Positions 32,186 through 44,713 of a stretch of 64,000 nt of DNA are shown here, one piece after another. The DNA comes from Dryas octopetala (taxonomy: Eukaryota > Streptophyta > Magnoliopsida > Rosales > Rosaceae). Below the pieces are notes generated by a model. It saw nothing but the letters and a program-made list of their open reading frames with translations, made no database searches and was not told the DNA's origin. Both the position numbers and the translations under genes were made by a program. The DNA is taken from positions 17,220,910 to 17,284,909 of the forward strand of contig OY992839.1 in NCBI GenBank assembly GCA_963921425.1. The letters are read 5' to 3'. Position 1 is the stretch's first letter. Every line of letters starts with the position of its first letter.

Positions 32186-33090
32186 ATTTTGCTAGTCCTC
32201 GAGCAAAAAGAACAAAGAAAAGACTCAAGGCAGACTGAAAACATCCCAACACATGACTTCATAAGTACAGCCATAAATAGCATAGTCAAGCAAGATACAT
32301 ATAGAATTTATTCCTCAATCTCTAATAATGCTTCAATTAACATACCTTACTCCTCTATGAAATATATAGACCATCCTTGACACAAACCCAAGTGGTTAGA
32401 CAAACAAGACTAAATCAGCATACACAAAATAGATTCAACTCCAATCCTCACTAAGGCATACTCTCAACAGTAAAACGCTCAGATATTGGGTTAACACGTG
32501 CACTCAAGTATATGTGAGAGATGATATGATAAACAAATACAAAAAGCTCACATATTAATCATGAAAGAAAGGCACAAAGAAACAAAAACATTGATCTCAA
32601 TAGAAGGAATTAAAATACTTGGAATAGAATCAATAACCATAAGCTTCCCTTTTATCTAGACTCCACATAATGAACCACATTTCTCCCAAGATCAAATAGG
32701 ACTTTTATGTGGGTTGTAATGGAGGCTTAGGTTAGGATAAGGTATTGAAATGAAAGGGAGAACAAAGGGCTACAGACTATGGATTTGCACAAGGAAATCA
32801 ATAGAGGCATTCTTTGCATAATTTGTACTCATAGCTCAAATTCGAACACCTTTCCACTTCCATCTTTTGAAATCGTCCCTTCCCTTTGATTTTTGATTCT
32901 TGATTTTTTTTTTTTTTTTTTTTGATTTTTTTGATTTTTTTTTTTTTTTTGAAAGGGAACGACAAACACTCTTAAGCACAATTCATTTTCCTTTTACATC
33001 AAGGTACGCATTGACATTTCTTTTCAACCTCACATTTTCACCAACTCCATGCAAATTCATAGGTAAGGTAAACGGGTAGAGGAGTGAAAC

Positions 33091-33104
33091 TCCCCCAAAC
33101 TTAG
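33091..33104 (-). other. Second PPT-like motif of element C
   Basis: CTAAGTTTGGGGGA on the minus strand, 920 bp upstream of the true PPT in element orientation. Confidence 0.6.
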
Positions 33105-33710
33105 GGTTTGGTATAGGGGTGAACAAAGAAAAGGTCATTAGGCTCAAAATGTTTGACTAGGGTTATAACATAGGGTAGGCTTTAGGCTATGGGTTAAAAA
33201 CAAACAAGGCCTAATATCATCTCCTAAGATTTATGTAGTTATATTCATGCTTTGTATAGAATAAGAGAGAAGTTCTAGCTCTTTGATTCACAATTATATT
33301 CCAAGTACTTCAACAAAATAAAGAATAATGAGATCACAACGACTTTATATGACAAGAAAATATTAGAGTAATGTTAACACTCAAGAATTGAAGTACAGGG
33401 CTCAAAAGCTCACTTAGGTCATACAAGTCTACTCTATTAAGTATATGCATCTCTAAGCATGCAAGTCATCACTTAAGCTCATGAAAACAAGGCCACAAGT
33501 CCATAGAGTTGTAAAGCATGTTACGAAACAATACTAGATAAAGAAGAATACATACTATATATACAAGCTAGACATGCTCAACATAACCATACATAATGAA
33601 ATCAATAAGTTGGGGACTCAAGACCTAAAACAAACAAAAACACTCAAAATTTTTTTTTTTTTTTTTTTTTTTTTTAACACACTAAAAACTAAAAATGCAT
33701 TGCATTCCCC

Positions 33711-33747
33711 ACCCCCAAACTTAAAAGAAACATTGTCCTCAATGTTT
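33711..33747 (-). promoter_or_regulatory. Hairpin and first PPT-like motif of element C
   Basis: In element orientation, AAACATTG-AGGA-CAATGTTT (33747-33728), an 8-bp stem, then AAGTTTGGGGGTGGGG. Relative to A/B, one pair has changed from T-A to A-T. Confidence 0.6.
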
Positions 33748-33918
33748 AAATGAATGACAAATGTAATGCACAATGTAATGAAAAGAGGAAGGGAAAAACA
33801 ACAAGTAAAACAAAACTACTGAACTGAGCAAAGAGAGGGTGAAAACGTACCTTGGCTGATGTGAAAATGGCTTGCCCACGCATATGTACAAAATCACCTC
33901 CTCCTCGTCATCCATCCC

Positions 33919-33934
33919 TTGGGTTGCCTCCCAA
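33919..33934 (-). promoter_or_regulatory. Post-stop hairpin of element C
   Basis: TTGGGAGGCAACCCAA on the minus strand, 42 nt after the gag-pol TAG. Upstream context GGCTGAAGAC is conserved. Confidence 0.6.
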
Positions 33935-33976
33935 GAAGCGCTAAGTTTCACGTCTTCAGCCAGACCTAGTCTTGTA

Positions 33977-36900
33977 CTAGAAATCAATTTTCTCTTGGTT
34001 CAGCTCAAAATCAGGTTCAAGGAAAGGCTTCACACGATGACCGTTAACCTTAAATGTGTTCCCATTTTTCGGATTCTTGAGTTCAACTGTACCATAGGGA
34101 AACACTCGAACCACCTCATAAGGTCCGGTCCATCTCGAACGCAACTTGCCCGGGAAGAGACGTAATCTTGTATCATATAATAACACCTTCCCTCCAACAA
34201 AGAATTCTCGCGGACGTAGCTTCTTATCATGGTACCTCTTGGTCCTTTCCTTGTACAACTTAGCATTCTCATATGCGAAATGTCGTATTTCCTCCAGCTC
34301 ACTAAGTTGCAACTTCCTTTTCTCACCAGCGGCATGGATATCAAAATTGAACTTCTTAATCGCCCAATATGCCTTATGCTCAAGCACAACTGGTAAATGA
34401 CAAGCTTTCCCATAGATCAGTCGAAATGGAGACATTCCAATGGGTGTCTTGTAAGCGGTGCGATAAGCCCATAATGCATCATTAAGCTTGGTAGACCAAT
34501 CCTTCCTATTGGCGAGCACTGTTCTTTCCAAAATGAACTTGATCTCACGATTCGATATTTCCACTTGTCCACTTGTCTGCGGATGATAGGGAGTGGCCAC
34601 TTTATGCCTTATTCCATACTTCTTCATCACGGCCTCAAACAGCTTATTGCAAAAATGCGACCCCCCATCACTAATGATTGCTCTTGGGGTACCAAATCGT
34701 GCAAAGATATTGGTCTTAAGGAAATTCAGGACCACTCGAGCATCATTAGTCCTACAAGCGACAGCTTCCACCCACTTAGACACATAATCAACTCCCACCA
34801 GAATGTACTCGTATCCAAAAGAAGATGGAAATGGTCCCATGAAATCTATACCCCAAACATCAAAGATTTCGACTTCCAACATGAAGTTCAGCGGCATCTG
34901 ATCACGAGCAGAAATATTTCCCATCTTCTGACATCTGTCACATGTGAGATAAAACTGATGACAATCATGAAAGATAGTGGGCCAAAAGAAACCTGCTTGA
35001 AGAATCTTGTAAGCGGTCTTAGTTCCTCCACCATGGCCTCCACATTCTTTAGAATGGCACATCTCAATGACATTCCTCTGCTCTATTTCCGGTACACATC
35101 GTCTTATCAACTGATCTGACCCATATTTGAACAAATAAGGATCATCCCACACATATTGTCTGACGTCATGCAAAAACTTCTTCCTTTGGTAGTGTGTCAG
35201 ATCATTGGGCAACACTCCACTTGCTAAATAATTAGCTATGTCAGCATACCATGGAGTAGTCAAGATGGCAAAAAGCTGCTCGTCCGGGAATGACTCTCGT
35301 AACGGTAGTGTGTCCTCTTCAGACTGTTCCTCATTGACGAGTCTACTCAAATGGTCTGCTACCACATTCTCACACCCTTTCTTATCCTTGATCTCAATAT
35401 CAAATTCCTGTAGCAACAGAGTCCATCTAATCAACCTTGGCTTGGCATCTTTCTTATTCAGCAGATACTTGAGAGCGGCATGATCCGTGTAGATGGTGAT
35501 CTTAGACCCAATCAAATAACTTCTAAATTTCTCCAAAGCAAAGATCACAGCAAGCAACTCCTTCTCTGTAGTAGAATAGTTCAACTGTGCATCATTCAGA
35601 GTCCTGCTTGCATAATAAATCACATGTGGCAGCTTATCGACTCTCTGACCCAGAACAGCTCCAACAGCATAGTCACTTGCATCACACATAAGCTCAAACG
35701 GCAAGTTCCAATCGGGTGGCATAATGATTGGGGCAGAAGTGAGTAGCTTCTTCAACTTGTTAAAAGCAACCAAGCAATCCTCATTAAACTCAAAATTCAC
35801 CTCTTTTTGCAATAAGGTGCACAAAGGCCTGGAGATCTTGGAAAAGTCCTTAATGAACCTCCTATAAAACCCAGCATGGCCTAGAAAACTTCTTACTTCT
35901 TTAACACTCGATGGAGGCGGCAATCTCTGTATCACATCAATCTTGGCCTTATCAACTTGTATGCCCTCCTTTGAAATCACATGACCCAATACTATCCCTT
36001 GTTGAACCATGAAATGGCATTTCTCCCAATTAAGCACTAGATTGGCTTCTTGACATCTTTTCAGAACTAAAGACAAATTATCCAGACATGCATCAAAAGA
36101 CGAACCAAAAACAGAAAAATCATCCATAAATACCTCAATGATTCGTTCCACCATATCAGAGAAAATAGACATCATGCATCTCTGAAATGTTGCGGGCGCA
36201 TTGCACAATCCGAATGGCATCCTCCTATAAGCAAACGTACCAAATGGACATGTGAAAGTGGTCTTCTCTTGATCCTCGGGTGCAATAGCAATCTGATTGT
36301 ACCCACTGTACCCATCCAAAAAACAATAGTGACTATGGCCGGCCAACCTTTCCAACATCTGGTCGATAAATGGCAAAGGAAAATGATCCTTTCTTGTCGC
36401 GGTGTTCAGCTTCCGATAGTCAATACAAACACGCCAACCGGTTTGTGTCCTTTGGGGAACCAACTCATTATGCTCATTCTTCACCACAGTAATACCACTT
36501 TTCTTTGGCACTACTTGAACAGGACTAACCCACTTCGAATCACTGATAGGATAAATAATACCAACATCCAACAATTTGATTACCTCATTACGCACAACTT
36601 CCTTCAGAGTTGGATTCAGTCTCCTTTGGGCATCACGAGTAGGCTTAGACTCCTCCTCAAGCAAAATTCTGTGCATACAAACTGTGGGTGAGATCCCCTT
36701 AATATCGGCTATGGTCCATCCCAATGCCAACCGATTTTCCTTCAGAACCCTCAAAAGTCTTTCTTCCTCGCTTGCACTCAAATTAGCTGCAATAATCACA
36801 GGCAAGGTCTCATTCTCTCCCAAAAATGCATATTTCAAATGCTCTGGTAACGGTTTCAGCTCCAACTTAGGTGCTTGCTCAATAGAAGGAAGTGTCTTAT

Positions 36901-39232
36901 GATTAGTGGGTACTAACATTTCAAACTGGTTGAACCACTTGTTTCTGAGAGGTCGGTTGCTCTCCAAACGTGTAGGAGTTGTTTCCACGTTTTCATCCAA
37001 CTCACTAGACTCGAGTGCTCCCAAAGCAACCTCCAATGTATCTTCTGCAAGATTAGTTTCGCCCACTTCCTCAACCAATGGGTCCAAACTATCAATCCTT
37101 AGGCAATCATCCTCCTCCTTTGGATACTTCATTGCACCAAAAACATCAAACTCAACCGTTTCACCAAGTACAGACATTGTCAACTTCCCATTACTCACAT
37201 CAATCTTGGTGTTCGCTGTGGCCATGAACGGTCTTCCCAATATGATCGGTAGCTCATTCCCTCTAATTGGGGTATCCTCCATTTCAAGAATGATAAAATC
37301 AGCGGGCATGATCAAATCTGCAACCCGGACCAGCACATCTTCAACCACACCTTTTGGAACCTTTACTGAACGATCTGCCAATTGAAGAGTAACACCAGTA
37401 GGTTTAAGATCTCCTATGCCCAACCGTGCAAAAACTGAATACGGCATCAAATTAATACTTGCTCCCAAATCCAGCAATGCCTTCTCAAACTTATGATTCC
37501 CCACCAAACATGGAATTGTGAAACTGCCAGGATCCTCCAACTTTGGTGGCAGCTTTCTCTGCAAAACAGCACTGACTTCTTCACTCAGGCACACCTGCTC
37601 ATGCTCTTTGAATTTCCTCTTGTGTGTGCACAATTCCTTCAAGAACTTGGCATACTTAGGAATCTGCTGAATAGCATCAAGCAAAGGAATGTTGATTTCC
37701 ACTTTCTTAAATATCTCTAAAATTTCCTTGGCTTGCTCATCCTTATTCTGCTTCCATTGACGTTGAGGGAAAGGCAATGGAGCTCTTGGGATAGAGGAGG
37801 TAGTCACGGCCTTCTTGCTAGCACGTGTAGCAATGTGCTTTTCTTGTTTCTTTCTTTCCTCCTCTTCCTCATCCTTAACCTTAACTTTATCCCTCTTGTA
37901 CTTTTCCACTTGTTCAGGATCTAGCATCTCAACTTCATCCTCATTGCCTGCATTATCATCTTGAGTAGTGCCCACTTTGTTGTCAATCACTTTCCCACTT
38001 CTCAAAGTAGTGATTGCTTCGGCCTTATCCTGAATTGAAGCACCCTTTACCACTTTGTCCAAAGTTAAAGTCACTTGTTCCAATTGGGCTTCCAAATTCG
38101 AAATAGCCTTAGCTGTAACATTCAACTGCTCCTCAGTCTTATTCATAAACGTCTTGGTATCATTAGACATCGAAGTTGTACTCTGGGCTAATGTAGCAAT
38201 CATGTCCTCCAAATAAGTACTTCGATGCTCCACTGGGGACTGTACACTCGGTCTAACTTGAACTTTTTCAACCTCAAAACATGACTCTCCATATGATGGC
38301 TTAGCTCCTTGATTTGCCATCAGAACCTGCATCATCTGCTTAAGCTCAGACATCTCAGCTTCCATGACTGATTTCTTTTCCACTCTTTTCCGTCTATTCC
38401 ACTGTTGTGAATTCAACGCCAATGTGTCAAAGAGTGTCCATGCTTCCTCAAAAGTCTTCTTTTTCAGTGCTCCTCCACATGTCATGTCCACCATACTACG
38501 ATCTTGATCCAACAAACCCTCATAAAAGTACTCAATCTGCATCCATGGGGCAAAATTATGATGTGGACACGAAGTCAGAAGCTCTTGGTACCTTTCCCAA
38601 CTCTCATGAAACACTTCGTCCTCTGATTGTGTAAACCCTAAGATCTGCTTTCTCATGATGGTAGTCTTACTAACTGGGTAGAATCTCAACAGAAACTTGG
38701 ATGCCAGTTCTTCCCATGTTTTAATAGAAGCGACCTGCAAGGAAAACAACCAATGTTTAGCTTTATCTTTAAGAGAGAATGGAAATAACCTTAACTTTCT
38801 TTGATCATCGCTCAACCCCCTCAGCTTGCCAATCTCGCATATTGCATGAAATTCCTTGATATGCACGTAGGGATCCTCTCCTTCTAACCCATGAAATGAT
38901 GGAAGAAGTTTGATTGTCCCACTTGAAAGTTCAAAATCAGCTTCCACTTGAGAGTAAACAATGCACGTAGGTTGAGCTAGAAGCGTTGGAGACGAATAAT
39001 CACTCAAAGGTATTCTCATTTGAGACGCATTCGGCTGCAAGGTCTCCTCGACTTCCTCTTCTGATTTCTCCTCTTCGTATGCTTCTTCAGATTCACTTCC
39101 TTTCGGCGACACAAGAGTCGACCTCATCCTTAACGGTGTCCAATTGAGTCTCGGCCTGCCCTTGTACGCACTCAACACCTTTTGGCATTCTACGCGCGAA
39201 AGAGGAGTGATCTTCGAATTTGATTCTTCCAT
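33977..39232 (-). CDS. Gag-pol polyprotein of element C (1751 aa, intact)
   Basis: One frame from ATG (39232, context ACAATGG) to TAG encodes all proteins. Gag domain about residues 95-275 ([22 protein letters not shown]). A lysine/glutamate-rich linker follows. Protease near 588 has L-D-L-G-A-S, the Athila variant of D-S/T-G-A. Reverse transcriptase about 880-1090 has catalytic F-M-D-D near 1036. RNase H about 1175-1300 has C-D-A-S, T-E-K-E-L, Y-T-D-H and A-D-H-L-S-R. Integrase from about 1390 has an H/H/C/C zinc site (C-D-R-C), catalytic D (G-I-D-F-M-G), D (S-D-G-G-S-H) and E (S-G-Q-V-E), then a GPY-type module (R-W-T-G-P-Y). There is no chromodomain. I see no stop, frameshift or missing catalytic residue, so it is potentially active and could serve A and B in trans (inference). 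Confidence 0.95.
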   Translation of the reverse strand: MEESNSKITPLSRVECQKVLSAYKGRPRLNWTPLRMRSTLVSPKGSESEEAYEEEKSEEEVEETLQPNASQMRIPLSDYSSPTLLAQPTCIVYSQVEADFELSSGTIKLLPSFHGLEGEDPYVHIKEFHAICEIGKLRGLSDDQRKLRLFPFSLKDKAKHWLFSLQVASIKTWEELASKFLLRFYPVSKTTIMRKQILGFTQSEDEVFHESWERYQELLTSCPHHNFAPWMQIEYFYEGLLDQDRSMVDMTCGGALKKKTFEEAWTLFDTLALNSQQWNRRKRVEKKSVMEAEMSELKQMMQVLMANQGAKPSYGESCFEVEKVQVRPSVQSPVEHRSTYLEDMIATLAQSTTSMSNDTKTFMNKTEEQLNVTAKAISNLEAQLEQVTLTLDKVVKGASIQDKAEAITTLRSGKVIDNKVGTTQDDNAGNEDEVEMLDPEQVEKYKRDKVKVKDEEEEERKKQEKHIATRASKKAVTTSSIPRAPLPFPQRQWKQNKDEQAKEILEIFKKVEINIPLLDAIQQIPKYAKFLKELCTHKRKFKEHEQVCLSEEVSAVLQRKLPPKLEDPGSFTIPCLVGNHKFEKALLDLGASINLMPYSVFARLGIGDLKPTGVTLQLADRSVKVPKGVVEDVLVRVADLIMPADFIILEMEDTPIRGNELPIILGRPFMATANTKIDVSNGKLTMSVLGETVEFDVFGAMKYPKEEDDCLRIDSLDPLVEEVGETNLAEDTLEVALGALESSELDENVETTPTRLESNRPLRNKWFNQFEMLVPTNHKTLPSIEQAPKLELKPLPEHLKYAFLGENETLPVIIAANLSASEEERLLRVLKENRLALGWTIADIKGISPTVCMHRILLEEESKPTRDAQRRLNPTLKEVVRNEVIKLLDVGIIYPISDSKWVSPVQVVPKKSGITVVKNEHNELVPQRTQTGWRVCIDYRKLNTATRKDHFPLPFIDQMLERLAGHSHYCFLDGYSGYNQIAIAPEDQEKTTFTCPFGTFAYRRMPFGLCNAPATFQRCMMSIFSDMVERIIEVFMDDFSVFGSSFDACLDNLSLVLKRCQEANLVLNWEKCHFMVQQGIVLGHVISKEGIQVDKAKIDVIQRLPPPSSVKEVRSFLGHAGFYRRFIKDFSKISRPLCTLLQKEVNFEFNEDCLVAFNKLKKLLTSAPIIMPPDWNLPFELMCDASDYAVGAVLGQRVDKLPHVIYYASRTLNDAQLNYSTTEKELLAVIFALEKFRSYLIGSKITIYTDHAALKYLLNKKDAKPRLIRWTLLLQEFDIEIKDKKGCENVVADHLSRLVNEEQSEEDTLPLRESFPDEQLFAILTTPWYADIANYLASGVLPNDLTHYQRKKFLHDVRQYVWDDPYLFKYGSDQLIRRCVPEIEQRNVIEMCHSKECGGHGGGTKTAYKILQAGFFWPTIFHDCHQFYLTCDRCQKMGNISARDQMPLNFMLEVEIFDVWGIDFMGPFPSSFGYEYILVGVDYVSKWVEAVACRTNDARVVLNFLKTNIFARFGTPRAIISDGGSHFCNKLFEAVMKKYGIRHKVATPYHPQTSGQVEISNREIKFILERTVLANRKDWSTKLNDALWAYRTAYKTPIGMSPFRLIYGKACHLPVVLEHKAYWAIKKFNFDIHAAGEKRKLQLSELEEIRHFAYENAKLYKERTKRYHDKKLRPREFFVGGKVLLYDTRLRLFPGKLRSRWTGPYEVVRVFPYGTVELKNPKNGNTFKVNGHRVKPFLEPDFELNQEKIDF

Positions 39233-39347
39233 TGTACCTTAGAAACAAGAGAAATCAGTGAGAACCAAAAATAAAAACAGAAAATAAAACCTAACTAAAA
39301 TGACTTAACTAAAGATAATTAAACTAGCAATCAACACAAATAACAAT

Positions 39348-39365
39348 TCCCCGGCAACGGCGCCA
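39348..39365 (-). other. Primer-binding site of element C, tRNA-Asp type
   Basis: TGGCGCCGTTGCCGGGGA on the minus strand, 6 nt from the LTR end at 39372; identical to A and B. Confidence 0.88.
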
Positions 39366-40745
39366 AAAACTTGTTGTATGTTTTCCTAGAGCAAATTAAA
39401 TAACCTTTTCTGAGCTCTAGGTTAACTCGCAAGTGCACGAATCGCGGAGTAGCAAAGCTTACAAATACGAGGTCGATCCCACAGGGAATTGTACTAGTGT
39501 TATGATCACTAACTTAATTAAATTCAATTAAATCAACTCTAACTCACACACGCAAATGGGGGGTTTTGATTGGTTTTTGAGACTAGAAAAACTAACAGAT
39601 AAATGACAAAACTTTAAAATGATAACTGAAAGATTCAGATAAAACAATAATAAAGAAACACTAGGGGTCAGATTCCACCACTAGCATACCATTCACTCTA
39701 CTATGGATATTAACAATCAATAGATAAACATGTTGACAAAGTTCGTCTACTAAAAGGTTTGGCTAGTCACTTTTAGCAATTACTCCCCTTACTGTGCATA
39801 AACTAAGAGCTTCTTGGGCCTTCCTTAGCCAGTTAACTTGCATGTTCCCTAGTTCTAAGCTAAGGCAGCTGTTACCCATGCAAGAGTCATTACGATCTGT
39901 GAGAGTGACAAACACATAGCGCATAGCTCCAAATTAATGTACCCTATGTCCTCTATGATCCCTTTTCTCATGAATATTATCTTAGGATATCCACTTGTTG
40001 CCTATTGAAACTATCATCCTTTCGAGCTTATTTAGTTTCACAACAAATATCTAGATGCATGCAACCTAAAGTGATCAGTCAAAGATGCGAAACAAATAGA
40101 TTCAATTTAAACAGAGATCCAAGATTTGTCAACATATAAACAATCAAAATATTAATAATCCATAGTAAAAGTGAACAGCAATGCTAGGGCTTCATCCTAG
40201 CCCTAGCCCAATATTCAGCTACACATAATTAAATTCACAAATAAATAATGCATGATTAAAATAATGAAAATAAAAGAAAGGGAGAGAAATCAAGCCGGGG
40301 CAGCAAGGTGGAGGTGCGGCTGCAATGGTGGTGCGTAATGGGGCTGCTCGGCCTTGGGCTCCACGGCGAGGAGGCTGAGGTGCTCGGCAAGGTGGCAGCA
40401 AGGTGGTGATGGCGTGGCTGCTGGAGGTGGCTGCGGCTTGGTGGCGCAACTTGGTGGTGGTGGCTGCGGCTGCGCTTGATTCCTCCTTCTTCAGATCGGC
40501 ACACAATGAAAGAAAATTCAATAGGAGGGGACTGGGATGCTCGGCCACAAGAGAAAAGAAGAAAAATAAAAAGAAGGGAGAGAGTGTGGCTGCGGCTAGA
40601 GAAGAACAAGAGAAAGAGATGGTGGCTGCTAGGGTTTGCTTCAGAAAAATAAAAGAAAGAGAAGGAGGCTAGCTAGGGTTGCTGAAAATTAAAGAGGAGA
40701 GAAGAGAACTTCAGAACAGCACCCTCTCCTTGAGTTGTAAAGATG

Positions 40746-40753
40746 TATTTATA
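40746..40753 (-). promoter_or_regulatory. Putative TATA box of element C 5' LTR
   Basis: TATAAATA on the minus strand, in the context CTCTATAAATACATC, repeated in the LTRs of E, F, the compound element and the fragments. Confidence 0.65.
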
Positions 40754-40822
40754 GAGGAGAGTGGGGCTGAGATTTCTCTTTCTCTTCAATGTGGGATAAG
40801 TGCATTCCTTGCACACCAAGGC

Positions 40823-41085
40823 TTATAATTTTCGGCCAAGCATGGGCCTTGGGCTGATTTGGGCTCTTTTTGGGCGTAACTCCTTTTTCAGCTCGCGGAA
40901 CTGCTGCGCTACCTCCACTAAAATGGCCATATCTTGAGCTAGAAAACTCGGAATTGAAATCCGTAAAATTCCCTGCGAAGCTAACATCCGTATCTTTCCA
41001 ACCATATATGGCATGCTACCTGATTCGTTCTGGAGAATTACAGAATTGCTGTCGAAATTGGTGCTCTATTTTTCAGGGTTTTGAC
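40823..41085 (-). repeat. Exchangeable LTR module (copies also at 31081-31343, 52724-52988, 60299-60562)
   Basis: About 260 bp shared nearly unchanged by the LTRs of C, E and the fragment at 59985-61911, but absent from F, A and B, which otherwise share flanking LTR text. A 63-codon frame stays open in all copies, probably because the copies are so similar. Confidence 0.7.
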
Positions 41086-41912
41086 TTCTTTTTCAGCTAG
41101 GATTTCTTGGGCTTTGGCTTGTGGGCTGCATGACTTGGGCTTAAGTGACACACACCAGCCCCCTAGGGTTTTGCGCATGGCTGATAGGCTTGGGCTTGCG
41201 CATGGACTTCCTCTTGGGCTGGCGCATGCATGCATGCATGGCCCCTTCAGATTTCGGCATTGCATAGGCCCATGGCCCATTTGACTTGTTGACTTTGTCA
41301 TAGTTGACCCTTGACCATTCACTTTGACTTCCCATTTTGCCCCTCATCTCCATTTGAATTTGAATTCCTTTCTTCCCTCCATTTATTCCCATGGATGTCC
41401 ACCACCTTCTAGAAGCTTCTGGAACCTTGACTTTGTAGAGTTGACTTTGACCAACATTTCCTTGTCCACCTAGGAATCCTTGTAAATGAAGGATTCCTTA
41501 TCCATTTTGACTTCTCGTAATGACCATATTGCCCCTGGGGTCTCCTAGTGTCATTAGGACTCCTTTCCCTAGTTGGGTTAGGTTTCCTAGTTCAACCAGG
41601 ATTTCCTGTTCCAATCAGGATTTCTCATTTCTGGCTTCGCAATGATGGTTCTGGACTTGATGTTTCCTAGTATGACTAGGAATCCTCATTTGACTAGGAT
41701 TTCTGCACTTTTCCTGGTTTGACCAGGATTTCACTCGTTTTCCTAGTTTGACTAGGAAATGTCTAAAAATGGTCCTTTTGGCTCCTTTTCTCTTCTTTGC
41801 TCATTTTATCCTATAAGAACAAAAACAAACTAACAACACACAAAATATCGAGTTCTTGCACTCTGAGTTAGGGAGTTAATATCATAAAATAGTGTAAAAT
41901 GAGCACTCAACA

Positions 41913-42879
41913 CTGGCCTAGTTTGTTCAAGGATGCTTATACATTCTGTACCACTTGTGATAGGTGCCAAAAGTTGGGTAACATTTCTTCACGAAATCAA
42001 ATGCCTCTTAACCCCATTCTTATTGTTGAGATTTTTGATGTCTGGGGCATTGATTTCATGGGCCCATTTCCGTCTTCCAAGGGTTATTTGTATATCTTGC
42101 TTGCGGTTGATTATGTGTCGAAATGGGTGGAAGCAATTCCATCCAAGACTAATGATTCTAGAGTTGTCCTCAGATTTCTTAAGGATCATATTTTTGCAAG
42201 ATTTGGCGCTCCCAGGGCTATTATTAGTGATGGAGGATCTCACTTCAACAACAGGTTATTTGCGGCCTTGCTGAGCAAATATGGTATCAAGCATAAGGTT
42301 TCTACACCTTATCACCCCCAGACCAGTGGACAGGCTGAGATCTGTAATAGGGAAATTAAGCAAATTTTGGAGAAGACTGTGAGCCCCTCCCTGAAAGATT
42401 GGTCAGATCGCCTCTTAGATGCTCTATGGGCTTATCGTACAGCGTATAAGACTCCCATTGGTATGTCCCCGTACAGGTTGGTTTTTGGTAAGCCATGTCA
42501 TTTACCTGTCGAATTAGAGCATAAAGCATATTGGGCTATTAAACATTTCAATTTTAAGATGAACGAGGCAGGTGACCATAGGAAGCTACAATTGAGTGAG
42601 TTGGAAGAACTCAGGAATGAGGCTTATGAGAGTTCTAGGATTTACAAAGACAAGACTAAGGCCTACCATGACAAGGCCATTTTGAGAAAACATTTCGAAG
42701 TGGGTCAGAAAGTCTTGCTTTACAATTCTCGCCTCAGACTCTTTCCAGTCGAGGTCTGCAATACAAAGACAAAGAATACATTCAAGGTGAATGGCCATCG
42801 ACTTAAGCATTACTTGGAGGCTAATATGGAGTGTTCGGAGGAGAACATGCTCTTGGAGGATCCTGTTCCATTAGCATGA
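41913..42879 (+). pseudogene. Integrase C-terminal part of element D
   Basis: It starts within the zinc-binding region (T-T-C-D-R-C-Q) at the junction with C's LTR and keeps the catalytic D (G-I-D-F-M-G), D (S-D-G-G-S-H) and E (S-G-Q-A-E). After R-L-R-L-F-P it jumps to K-N-T-F-K-V-N-G-H, so about 25 codons with the G-P-F/Y module are deleted in frame. RT and the N-terminal integrase are lost to C's insertion and later deletion. It is clearly diverged from the C/E/F integrase. Confidence 0.9.
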
Positions 42880-42921
42880 TGTACTATCAAGTCTGGCTGA
42901 AGACTCTAAACTTAGCGCTGA

Positions 42922-42937
42922 TTGGGAGGCAACCCAA
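42922..42937 (+). promoter_or_regulatory. Post-stop hairpin of element D
   Basis: TTGGGAGGCAACCCAA, 42 nt after the integrase stop codon, identical to those of C and F although the elements are otherwise diverged. Confidence 0.6.
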
Positions 42938-43100
42938 CATTTGGAGAGAAACAACATTGCCCTATGGCTGTTTGCATGGATATCAGGGAGTTCTTAACCT
43001 TGTGCTTTCCTTTAGTTTTTTTTTTGTTGGTTGTGGTCTGTTTTTAGATCATTAGAGTATTTGTCTTCCTAACTTGAATGATTCATTGCATGCTTAGTTC

Positions 43101-43140
43101 GAAACATTGAGGACAATGTTTCATTTAAGTTTGGGGGAAG
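43101..43140 (+). promoter_or_regulatory. Hairpin and first PPT-like motif of element D
   Basis: 9-bp perfect stem GAAACATTG-AGGA-CAATGTTTC (43101-43122), then AAGTTTGGGGGAAG from 43127. Confidence 0.62.
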
Positions 43141-44713
43141 AGTTTTAGGTTTAGGTTTTGAGATTTTCGTTCAAATTTAGGTTTAGGTTTTGAGATTTTC
43201 GTTCAAATTTTTGAAAAATACCAAAAATATTTTTGTTTTTATGACCTTTAGGTTCCTGTCCACCACTATGATGAATTGCAAATGCTTTGATCTTGCATAC
43301 TTTGGTCGAATTGATGAAACTAGTTCTTTTGATTATTCTTTTGACATTTAACTCATTTTGAGCATATTTAAGCTATCTTTGTGTGGATTACAATGCCGGA
43401 ATAGTTTAGACTGAAAATGATTGCATGCTTGTATAATCTAGGCTTCTAGTGAACTTATACACCCTTTGCGAGGTTTGAGCCTTAATGCTTCTGTTTTGAG
43501 GGTTATATGCTAATACTCCATATGTTCATTGAATATCTAGAGTTTGCATGATCTCATTATCTTTCACTTGATCAAATGCTTGAAATGTGCATCATTTTAA
43601 ATCAAATGATAGAACTTCCATCTCAATTTAATTGAAGCATGTTGTAACTACATGGAACCTAGGAAATGATTTAGGCCTTCTTTGTCTCGTTTGTGCCATT
43701 CTAGCCATCCTTTTTGTGTTCATTTATACCCCTAGTTGCCTTGTTGAGCCTTGTCAGCCTTTTTGTTTCTTAACCATGTTACCCGTGCCAGCCCCTAGTT
43801 TGGGGGAAGTACCCTTCCATTGTGTGTATCTACCCATACTTAAGGGATTGTAGAGAACTGGATTAGGATAATTGTTCATTTGTGTGCAAGGCTTGGGAAT
43901 AATGTGGAAAAGAAAAGAAAAGGAATTGAATATGTTGCCGTGCCCAAAAGAAAATAGAAAAAAAAAAAAAAAAAAAAAAAAAAAGAAAGTGAAAAGGGTA
44001 GGCATGTGTATCACAAGTGTGCAAATTCAAGAATGCAAGCCTTGTTGCCAAAGTGTATAAGAATGAAATGACAACGTAAAACCTGATTCTCTATGGTTCC
44101 CTTAAGTCTTTGTGTTTTCCATACCTTTCTTGTTAAAACCCTTCACCGTTAGCCCCATTACAACCCATATGTAAAAGTCCTATATGATTTTAGGTGAAGT
44201 GTAGTCTTAATGTGGAGATTAGATGAGATGGAAGCATATTGTATTTTGATTTGATTTCAGGTATTTGGTATCTTTCATGAGATCATTATTCTTTCACTTG
44301 TGCTTTCATTCTTACATATATGTGAGTAATTTGAATTTGTATGCATAAACTCGCTCACATATGCTTTTTGAGTGAATCACTATTTAACCAAAATCTCAGT
44401 GCTTTATTTTGTGAGTGACTATCTTTGTGAGAATTGAAGTGACACTAGTTGCTTGTGATTACTCAAGTTGCTTGAAAGTTCAGATTGAAAACTATGTTGA
44501 TATTGTCTTACGCACATGATGCTTAACCTTGTTGATTGTGAGTTAATGTTGGCATTTGGTAATCTCTGGAACTAGTGTGTAATCTATTTGATTGAGTTAT
44601 GAATGATCAAGCATACCTGAGATTTTTGGTGGACGGTTAGGTTGTTTTTGGAGTCTTAGTGTAGTTTTGTTTTGTTTTGCTAGGGACTAGCAAAGGTTAA
44701 GTTTGGGGGAATT

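Larger units (their letters stand above)
32186..33976 (-). other. Non-coding 3' region of element C
   Basis: 1.8 kb between pol and PPT, where some Athila elements carry an env-like frame. No such frame is open here. It has long T-runs on the plus strand (about 32908-32950 and 33650-33675), the second PPT-like motif (33091-33104) and the two hairpins listed separately. Confidence 0.75.
29673..41912 (-). mobile_element. Element C: autonomous Athila-type LTR retrotransposon, nearly complete
   Basis: Minus strand order: 5' LTR (41912-39372), PBS, uninterrupted gag-pol, non-coding 3' region, PPT, 3' LTR. The 3' LTR lacks its last 43 bp, lost at the junction with chromovirus DNA at 29672. The two LTRs show only about six substitutions by eye over 2.5 kb, so insertion is recent. 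The right flank is D's integrase gene (CTGGC); its left partner is gone, so no target duplication can be seen. It encodes every enzyme needed for its own copying, but the missing LTR end may prevent a fully normal 3' end. Confidence 0.93.
39372..41912 (-). repeat. 5' LTR of element C, 2541 bp
   Basis: Minus strand TGTTGAG...CATACAACA. It contains the U3 palindrome array, a CATGCATGCATGCATG run near 41224-41239, the 0.26 kb exchangeable module (40823-41085), a TATA box, and the conserved block near 39425-39487. Confidence 0.94.
42880..44713 (+). other. Non-coding 3' region and PPT of element D
   Basis: It contains the post-stop hairpin, hairpin plus PPT-like motif, a second PPT-like motif AGTTTGGGGGAAG (43798-43810), a 28-base-class A-run around 43957-43984 after GTGCCCAAAAG, and the true PPT AAGTTTGGGGGAA (44699-44711). 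No coding frame of interest. Confidence 0.75.

Noticed and set aside
32905..32952. T-runs as poly-A tails of LINEs or SINEs
   Set aside because: They lie inside colinear retrotransposon 3' regions at conserved positions, with no LINE/SINE body or target duplication.
33739..33987. 82-codon minus frame after gag-pol in C, also in F (58524-58772), as a possible env or accessory gene
   Set aside because: It overlaps the pol stop, the hairpins and the PPT-like motif, has no signal peptide or transmembrane pattern of an envelope protein, and differs in its C-terminal half between C and F.
34565..35119. Plus-strand frames of 100-190 codons opposite the pol genes of C, E and F
   Set aside because: They are antisense shadows of conserved integrase/RT coding sequence and are kept only by its conservation.
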